A stretch of DNA of 11,254 nucleotides from an uncultured Clostridia bacterium (GTDB taxonomy: Bacteria > Bacillota > Clostridia > Peptostreptococcales > Anaerovoracaceae), in contig CAKQNZ010000060.1 of the NCBI GenBank assembly GCA_934255435.1, positions 1 through 11,254 of the forward strand, given 5' to 3'. Below are positions 6,690 through 11,254 of this stretch, piece by piece. A model generated the notes under the pieces. It was given only the letters and a program-made list of their open reading frames with translations. It did no database searches and was not told where the DNA came from. Made by a program: the position numbers and the translations under genes. Each line of letters opens with the position of its first letter. The first letter of the stretch is position 1.

Positions 6690-8009
6690 ATGATAAGATC
6701 ATGCCGTCACACATCAGTGAAAAATACGATCCATCGCAGCCGTATCACAGCTGTACTGTCATTTGCAGCTGTGATGGCACATGTTTTCTTCATCACATTC
6801 GGTGTTCCCGGTACGTTTCTCGATAATGCGACAGCCTCTCTGATCGCTGCATCTGCAGGCTTTACAGAGGATCGACTCGTATCATGGGGCGCTGATCCTG
6901 CTTTACGCAGTCTGATCACAGACGGGATATTTGCCGGTGTCGGCAGCGTACTGTCATTCGTGCCGTCTATCGCACTGCTGTTCCTGCAGCTCAGCATACT
7001 GGAGCATAGCAGGTTCATGGGTACTGCCGCTTATGCACTGGAGCCTGTGATGGCAAAGGCAGGGCTGCCGGGTCAGGCTGCTGTGCCTCTTCTCATCGGT
7101 TTCGGCTGCAATGTCCCGGCGGTACTGTCCGCCGGAAGATCTGAAAATACATACCAGCGCACCATTCTCCTGACGCTCATACCTTTTATGTCCTGCAGTG
7201 CGAAACTGCCTGTATATATGATGTTCACTTCGGTTTTTTTCCCGTCGCACAAACTGCCTGTCATAATATCGGTCTACCTGTCCGGCATTGCAGCTGCAGC
7301 AGTCCGTATGATGCTGCTGAAAAGATACGGCACCCCGATACTTTCATCGGCAGCAGCCTCAGTATCCCCCTCGCCAGACAGCATACACTGTATGTCTGGT
7401 ACATGTCCGCATCATGGCTCCTGTAGTATTCTCAGATCTGATAATGGCTGCCGGAACCGCTCTGGCAGCCTCAGGACTTCGCTGCCTGCAGCTGTGATAT
7501 CATCAACTGTGTCGAACACATGTGGATTCGTGAAAAAAGCATTCACGGTGATCTTTCTGGCGTCGGCTGTCACATGGTACCTGCAGAACTTCAACTGCAG
7601 TTTCCATATGGCGTCTGATTTCAGGGAAAGCATACTCTGGGAGCTGGGAAAACTGGCAGCACCTCTTTTCCAGCCACTGGGTTCCGGCAGTCCCCACGCC
7701 ACAGCATCCATCATCGCAGGACTTTCCGCAAGAGAAGCCATCCTCAGCACATTTTCCGTCATGTCCTCCATACCGGGAGGGCTGTCGGCAGCAGAGCTCA
7801 TATCGCAGACTTTCACTCCCCTGTCGGCTTTCACGTTCATGCTTTTCTGCCTGCTTTACACGCCATGCATCGCAACGCTGGCTGCCATAAGAAAAGAGAC
7901 CGGCAGTATCATCATACCACTTCTCATGTGTATCACAAGGACCCTGCTGGCATGGACGGTCTGCATGATCGTCTATACTGCAGGCAGTCTTCTGTCGGGT
8001 CTGTTCTGA
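6690..8009 (+). CDS. FeoB-type ferrous iron permease lacking the GTPase domain
   Basis: FeoB is the inner-membrane Fe(II) importer, with an N-terminal G protein and a C-terminal channel. This 439-residue protein holds only the channel half. TM1 is near 19-38. The first gate region (75-120: GIFAGVGSVLSFVPSIALLF, SILEHSRFMGTAAYALEPVM) leads to the hallmark LPGQAAVPLLIGFGCNVPAV (126-145, C140) and PFMSCSAKLPVY (165-176, C169). The second gate part follows (TWYLQNFN, APLFQPLGSG, ASIIAGLSAREAILST) with LLYTPC (C393) and a final TM pair. Thus the three conserved Cys motifs of the family are kept. The loop that normally carries a PPYR-like segment is replaced by a Cys/His-rich stretch (H233, C234, C239, H241, H242, C245, C254). 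The ATG at 6690 follows AAAGGAA with a long 11-nt gap, so the exact start is uncertain. It could be a decayed FeoB, but the frame is intact. Confidence 0.8.
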   Translation: MIRSCRHTSVKNTIHRSRITAVLSFAAVMAHVFFITFGVPGTFLDNATASLIAASAGFTEDRLVSWGADPALRSLITDGIFAGVGSVLSFVPSIALLFLQLSILEHSRFMGTAAYALEPVMAKAGLPGQAAVPLLIGFGCNVPAVLSAGRSENTYQRTILLTLIPFMSCSAKLPVYMMFTSVFFPSHKLPVIISVYLSGIAAAAVRMMLLKRYGTPILSSAAASVSPSPDSIHCMSGTCPHHGSCSILRSDNGCRNRSGSLRTSLPAAVISSTVSNTCGFVKKAFTVIFLASAVTWYLQNFNCSFHMASDFRESILWELGKLAAPLFQPLGSGSPHATASIIAGLSAREAILSTFSVMSSIPGGLSAAELISQTFTPLSAFTFMLFCLLYTPCIATLAAIRKETGSIIIPLLMCITRTLLAWTVCMIVYTAGSLLSGLF

Positions 8010-8291
8010 CGGCAAACCGGACTCCGGGTATCCTGTATACACCGCCTCCGCCTTTTCATCAAACCTGCGACAAAGATTTCTGTTATACGACAGTTCCCGC
8101 AAAATCGTTAAAAAAAACACCTTTTTCCACGACATACACGCTTATTTTTTGATTTATTTGCTTAATTTTAAAATTCAAATCGTAATATAGTTGACAGAAT
8201 ATTGAATTCTATTGTATTTTGATTATATTATTATTTTGTACTTTGTTATATCTTTATTTAATCTAACTAAGGTTGCAGGAAGGAGTTTTTT
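8010..8291. other. AT-rich intergenic region before hydCBA
   Basis: No credible gene lies in these 282 bp. The left part has short inverted repeats without T tracts (CCGGA-C-TCCGG 8017-8027; GTAT-N5-ATAC near 8028-8040), so no clear terminator for the FeoB-like gene. The right part is very AT-rich. It holds the 12-bp palindrome AATTTTAAAATT (8164-8175), the hyd promoter at 8191-8220 and a possible weaker promoter upstream of it (TTGCTT 8158-8163, TAATAT 8183-8188). Confidence 0.6.
8191..8220 (+). promoter_or_regulatory. Promoter of hydCBA
   Basis: A perfect -35 TTGACA (8191-8196) is followed by 18 bp and TATTTT (8215-8220), with TG directly before it. Transcription would start near 8227 and leave a leader of about 65 nt before hydC. 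An inverted repeat AGAAT-N5-ATTCT (8196-8210) fills most of the spacer and could be an operator. I do not see a convincing Rex-type site. Confidence 0.6.
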
Positions 8292-8789
8292 ATGAGTTGT
8301 ACAGGTATGCAGTGTATGATTCCGTCTGAAAATTTTGAAAAACTGGATGCGATAATCGCAAAATATAAAGACACCCGGGGTGCGCTAATCCCGGTGCTTC
8401 ATGAGGCTCAGGAGCTGTTCGGATACCTGCCTCTCGAGGTACAGCGTGTCATCGCGGAGAAGCTCAACATACCTCTGGCAGAGGTTTACGGTGTTGTAAG
8501 TTTCTATACTCAGTTCACTATTTATCCAAAAGGCAAATATCAGATCAACGTATGCATGGGAACAGCCTGCTATGTCAAAGGAGCCAATGAGATCCTCGAC
8601 AAGTTCAGGACGAGACTTTCCATCGATGTCGGCGAATGTACAGAGGACGGCAAATTCTCTCTTGATGCATGCAGATGTATCGGCGCATGCGGCCTTGCCC
8701 CTGTTGTTACCATCAACGAGGAAGTATTCGGCAAACTGGTTGCCGGAGATGTAGACGATATTCTTGATAAGTACGAAGAAATGGAATAA
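8292..8789 (+). CDS. hydC: NAD-linked bifurcating [FeFe]-hydrogenase, NuoE-like subunit HydC
   Basis: HydC (HndA) is the small thioredoxin-like [2Fe-2S] subunit of the cytoplasmic HydABC complex, related to NuoE of complex I. The 165 residues comprise a helical N-terminal part (TRGALIPVLHEAQELFGYLP, 28-47; EVYGVVSFYTQFT, 64-76) and the cluster domain with C88 and C93 (VCMGTACYVKG) and C129 and C133 (CRCIGACGLAPVV), the classical C-x4-C plus C-x3-C set. Length is normal. Extra cysteines at 3, 8 and 127 are not part of the standard ligand set. The ATG at 8292 follows AAGGAG with 6-nt spacing. It is the first gene of hydC-hydB-hydA and ends 10 nt before hydB, whose ribosome site overlaps the hydC stop codon. 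Confidence 0.93.
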   Translation: MSCTGMQCMIPSENFEKLDAIIAKYKDTRGALIPVLHEAQELFGYLPLEVQRVIAEKLNIPLAEVYGVVSFYTQFTIYPKGKYQINVCMGTACYVKGANEILDKFRTRLSIDVGECTEDGKFSLDACRCIGACGLAPVVTINEEVFGKLVAGDVDDILDKYEEME

Positions 8790-8799
8790 GGAGTAAACG

Positions 8800-10686
8800 A
8801 TGATCCATAATATAGAAGAATTAAAAGCATTGAGAGACGATACCCTCAAATCGATGAGCATCAGACTTGATCGTACGCTTCCTGCCGGCACACCTGAAGA
8901 TGAGATCCATATCCTCGTGTGCGGAGTTGCAGGCTGTGCATCGTCAGGCTCCCTTGAGGTTGCAAGAGTCCTCGAAGAACAGATAAGAGTGCATCAGCTG
9001 GGTGCAAAGGTAAAGGTCATAAAGACAGGATGTTTCGGTCTCTGTGCTGAAGGTCCTATCATGCTGGTCTGTCCTGAACATGTGATGTATACGAAAGTCA
9101 CCCCTAAAGATGTGAACGAGATCGTGGAAAGCCACATACAGGACGGCAAGGTCGTGACAAGGCTCCTGGCAGGAGAGAACGAACACGAAGAGATCCGCAA
9201 CAGGCTCCCGCAGATACCGTTCTTCTCCATGCAGGAAAGGATCGCACTGCACAACTGCGGTATAATCGATCCTGAAAACATAGATGAATACATAGCCCTC
9301 GACGGTTATCAGGCTCTCGCAAAGGTATTCGAAGAGATGGAACCGGATGAGGTAATAGACGAAATAAAGAAATCAGGTCTCAGAGGAAGAGGAGGCGGCG
9401 GCTTCCCTACAGGACGCAAATGGGAATCATCTGCTGTAGTAAGACAGCATGAAAAGTTTGTCATCTGTAACGCTGACGAAGGTGACCCGGGTGCATTCAT
9501 GGACAGATCCATACTGGAGGGCGACCCTCACTCAGTCATCGAGGCTATGATAATAAACGGTTATGCAGTAGGCGCACATCAGGGATATATCTACGTGCGT
9601 GCTGAATATCCGGTAGCTGTACAGAGACTGGCTATCGCTATAAAGCAGGCCAAGGAGTACGGACTGCTGGGCAAAAACATACTGGGCAAAGGCTTCGACT
9701 TCGATCTGGAAGTAAGACTCGGTGCCGGTGCGTTCGTATGCGGAGAAGGCAGCGCCCTGATGACATCCATCGAAGGTCACAGAGGTGAACCGAGACCTAA
9801 ACCACCTCGTTCGGCAGTCAAGGGACTCTGGAAACAGCCTACAGTACTGAACAACGTTGAAACATATGCGAACATCCCTCAGATCATCAACAACGGTGCT
9901 GACTGGTTCACGAATATCGGTACAGAAAACTCCAAGGGAACGAAGGTATTCGCCCTGGGCGGCAAGATCAACAACATCGGTCTCGTGGAAGTACCTATGG
10001 GAACTACCCTCAAAGAGATAATATACGATATCGGCGGCGGTATCCCGAACGGCAAGAAATTCAAGGCTGCCCAGACAGGTGGCCCGTCAGGCGGATGTAT
10101 CCCGGCTGAACACATAGATACACCTATCGACTATGACTCCCTGAAGACTCTTGGATCGATGATGGGCTCCGGCGGTCTCATCGTAATGGATGAGGACACA
10201 TGCATGGTAGACCTGGCCAAGTTCTTCCTGGAATTCACAGTTGACGAAAGCTGCGGTAAATGTGCTCCATGCAGGATCGGCACAAAGAGAATGCTGGAAA
10301 TACTCACAAGGATAACAGAAGGTAAAGGAACGCTTGAAGACCTGGACGCTCTGGAAGTCCTTGCAGAGAATACCAAGGACGCATCGCTCTGCGGGCTGGG
10401 ACAGAGTGCTCCTAACCCAGTCCTTTCCACGATGAGATATTTCAAGGACGAATACGTGGCTCACGTGGTAGAGAAGAAATGTCCCGCAGGCGTCTGCAAA
10501 TCCATGCTCATGTTCATCATCGCAACAGAGACATGCAAACGCTGCAGCATATGTAAGAAGAATTGCCCTGTTGGCGCGATCTCCGGAGACAAGGACACAC
10601 CATTCGTTATCGATCAGGACAAGTGTATCAAATGTGGCGTTTGTATGGAAAGATGTCCGTTCAAGGCCATACTCAAGAACGCGTAA
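8800..10686 (+). CDS. hydB: NAD-linked bifurcating [FeFe]-hydrogenase, NuoF-like subunit HydB
   Basis: HydB (HndC) carries FMN and the NAD(H) site, and in bifurcating enzymes is thought to be where electrons divide between NAD and ferredoxin. The 628 residues fall in order into a [2Fe-2S] thioredoxin-like domain (C41, C46, C78, C82); the FMN/NADH-binding core with GLRGRGGGGFPTG (193-205), CNADEGDPGAF (223-233) and GAGAFVCGEGSAL (308-320); a SLBB-like segment (about 380-460); a [4Fe-4S] site ESCGKCAPCRIGT (C485, C488, C491) with C531; and a C-terminal 2[4Fe-4S] ferredoxin (C579/582/585/589 and C609/612/615/619). This terminal ferredoxin, absent from ordinary NuoF, is typical of HydB. C561 and C566 form another pair, possibly a metal site. 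Size and order match the Thermotoga-type subunit. The start follows AAGGAG (8788-8793). Confidence 0.95.
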   Translation: MIHNIEELKALRDDTLKSMSIRLDRTLPAGTPEDEIHILVCGVAGCASSGSLEVARVLEEQIRVHQLGAKVKVIKTGCFGLCAEGPIMLVCPEHVMYTKVTPKDVNEIVESHIQDGKVVTRLLAGENEHEEIRNRLPQIPFFSMQERIALHNCGIIDPENIDEYIALDGYQALAKVFEEMEPDEVIDEIKKSGLRGRGGGGFPTGRKWESSAVVRQHEKFVICNADEGDPGAFMDRSILEGDPHSVIEAMIINGYAVGAHQGYIYVRAEYPVAVQRLAIAIKQAKEYGLLGKNILGKGFDFDLEVRLGAGAFVCGEGSALMTSIEGHRGEPRPKPPRSAVKGLWKQPTVLNNVETYANIPQIINNGADWFTNIGTENSKGTKVFALGGKINNIGLVEVPMGTTLKEIIYDIGGGIPNGKKFKAAQTGGPSGGCIPAEHIDTPIDYDSLKTLGSMMGSGGLIVMDEDTCMVDLAKFFLEFTVDESCGKCAPCRIGTKRMLEILTRITEGKGTLEDLDALEVLAENTKDASLCGLGQSAPNPVLSTMRYFKDEYVAHVVEKKCPAGVCKSMLMFIIATETCKRCSICKKNCPVGAISGDKDTPFVIDQDKCIKCGVCMERCPFKAILKNA

Positions 10687-10707
10687 CGGGAAGGAGGCCG
10701 CATAAAA

Positions 10708-11254
10708 ATGAGAAAAGTAAATATCACAATAGACGGTATCAGCTTATATGTGCCTGATACTTACACCATACTGGAGGCTGCCAAGGAAGCAAACATCTCG
10801 ATCCCTACCCTCTGCTTCCTCAAAGACATCAACGAGATCGGCTGCTGCCGTATGTGCGTCGTGGAGGTAAAGGGTTCCAAAGCCCTGCAGGCTGCCTGCG
10901 TGCACCCTGTCAGAGAAGGCATGGAGGTTCTGACTCATACCACAAGAGTCAGAAAGGCAAGAAAGACCACGCTGGAGCTGATACTTTCCAACCACAACGC
11001 CAACTGCCAGACATGTACGAGGAGCTGGATGGACTGCGAACTGCAGTCTCTTGCAAACAAACTGTCTGTAAAGGACGTGAGATTCAGAGGCGAAAACAAA
11101 AAAATGCCACTGGATGTAGGCCCTTCCATCGTCCGTGACCCTAACAAATGTATACTTTGCAGAAGATGTGTCAGTGCATGCAAGAAGATACAGACAGTGG
11201 GTGTCATAGACGTCGTGAACAGAGGGTTCGAGACGCACGTGGGCTCGCCTTTCG
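10708..11254 (+). CDS. hydA: NAD-linked bifurcating [FeFe]-hydrogenase catalytic subunit HydA (N-terminal part)
   Basis: HydA (HndD) holds the H-cluster and reduces protons to H2; only the first 182 residues are in the window, the frame staying open to the edge, and the H-cluster domain lies beyond. A plant-type [2Fe-2S] domain comes first, with C36, C47, C50 and C64 (TLCFLKDINEIGCCRMCVVEV). The His/Cys [4Fe-4S] motif follows: H96, C100, C103 and C110 in NHNANCQTCTRSWMDCELQ. The first Cys run of the 2[4Fe-4S] domain is C148, C151, C154, C158 (KCILCRRCVSACKK). In the His/Cys motif the last spacing is six residues, one more than in CpI-like enzymes. The ATG at 10708 follows AAGGAGG with a slightly long 10-nt gap, 21 nt after the hydB stop. 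Confidence 0.94.
   Translation, partial: MRKVNITIDGISLYVPDTYTILEAAKEANISIPTLCFLKDINEIGCCRMCVVEVKGSKALQAACVHPVREGMEVLTHTTRVRKARKTTLELILSNHNANCQTCTRSWMDCELQSLANKLSVKDVRFRGENKKMPLDVGPSIVRDPNKCILCRRCVSACKKIQTVGVIDVVNRGFETHVGSPF

Noticed and set aside
8385..8891. Minus-strand frame of 168 codons opposite hydC
   Set aside because: hydC has clear cluster motifs, promoter and ribosome site on the plus strand; the opposite frame has no family signal.
1..11254. CRISPR array, tRNA or rRNA genes, transposase or insertion-sequence ends
   Set aside because: No regularly spaced repeats, no cloverleaf or rRNA-like sequence and no transposase motifs were seen on either strand.

Overview
The window comes from an anaerobic, fermentative Firmicute, most likely a clostridium with mid-range GC (judged by eye). 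The evidence is two unrelated [FeFe]-hydrogenases, strong AGGAGG-type ribosome binding sites, ScpAB condensin subunits and a putrescine aminotransferase. A placement near the amine- and amino-acid-fermenting Clostridia is only an inference.

Layout. Positions 1-2574 are a minus-strand block, read right to left: a monomeric group-B-type [FeFe]-hydrogenase, then scpA after a 3-nt gap, then scpB (cut by the window edge), which overlaps scpA by 22 nt. A good promoter lies just upstream of the hydrogenase. Positions 2828-3358 (plus) hold a GNAT acetyltransferase. Its small terminator is followed at once by a strong 14-bp-stem terminator serving the convergent putrescine aminotransferase gene patA (3536-4927, minus). 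Upstream of patA is an AT-rich 442-bp non-coding stretch with a sigma-54-like -24/-12 element, a perfect 13-bp AT-only inverted repeat and repeated ATGTTTCG motifs. Positions 5370-6527 (minus) encode a radical SAM protein. It is divergent from a FeoB-type membrane permease that lacks the whole GTPase domain (6690-8009, plus). After a 282-bp AT-rich gap with a TTGACA promoter come hydC-hydB-hydA (8292 to the right edge), an electron-bifurcating, NAD-linked [FeFe]-hydrogenase; hydA is cut by the window end.

How the parts fit. The HydABC trimer couples NADH and ferredoxin redox to H2 evolution during fermentation. The group-B enzyme is a second, ferredoxin-like hydrogenase of uncertain role, oddly cotranscribed with chromosome-segregation genes. 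PatA feeds putrescine nitrogen and carbon into catabolism and carries codon usage typical of a highly expressed gene. The FeoB-like permease may relate to iron supply, but without its G domain its mechanism is unclear. The observations most worth following are the GTPase-less FeoB with a Cys/His-rich loop, the putative sigma-54 control region of patA, the hydrogenase-scpAB operon, and a one-residue insertion in the His/Cys cluster motif of HydA.
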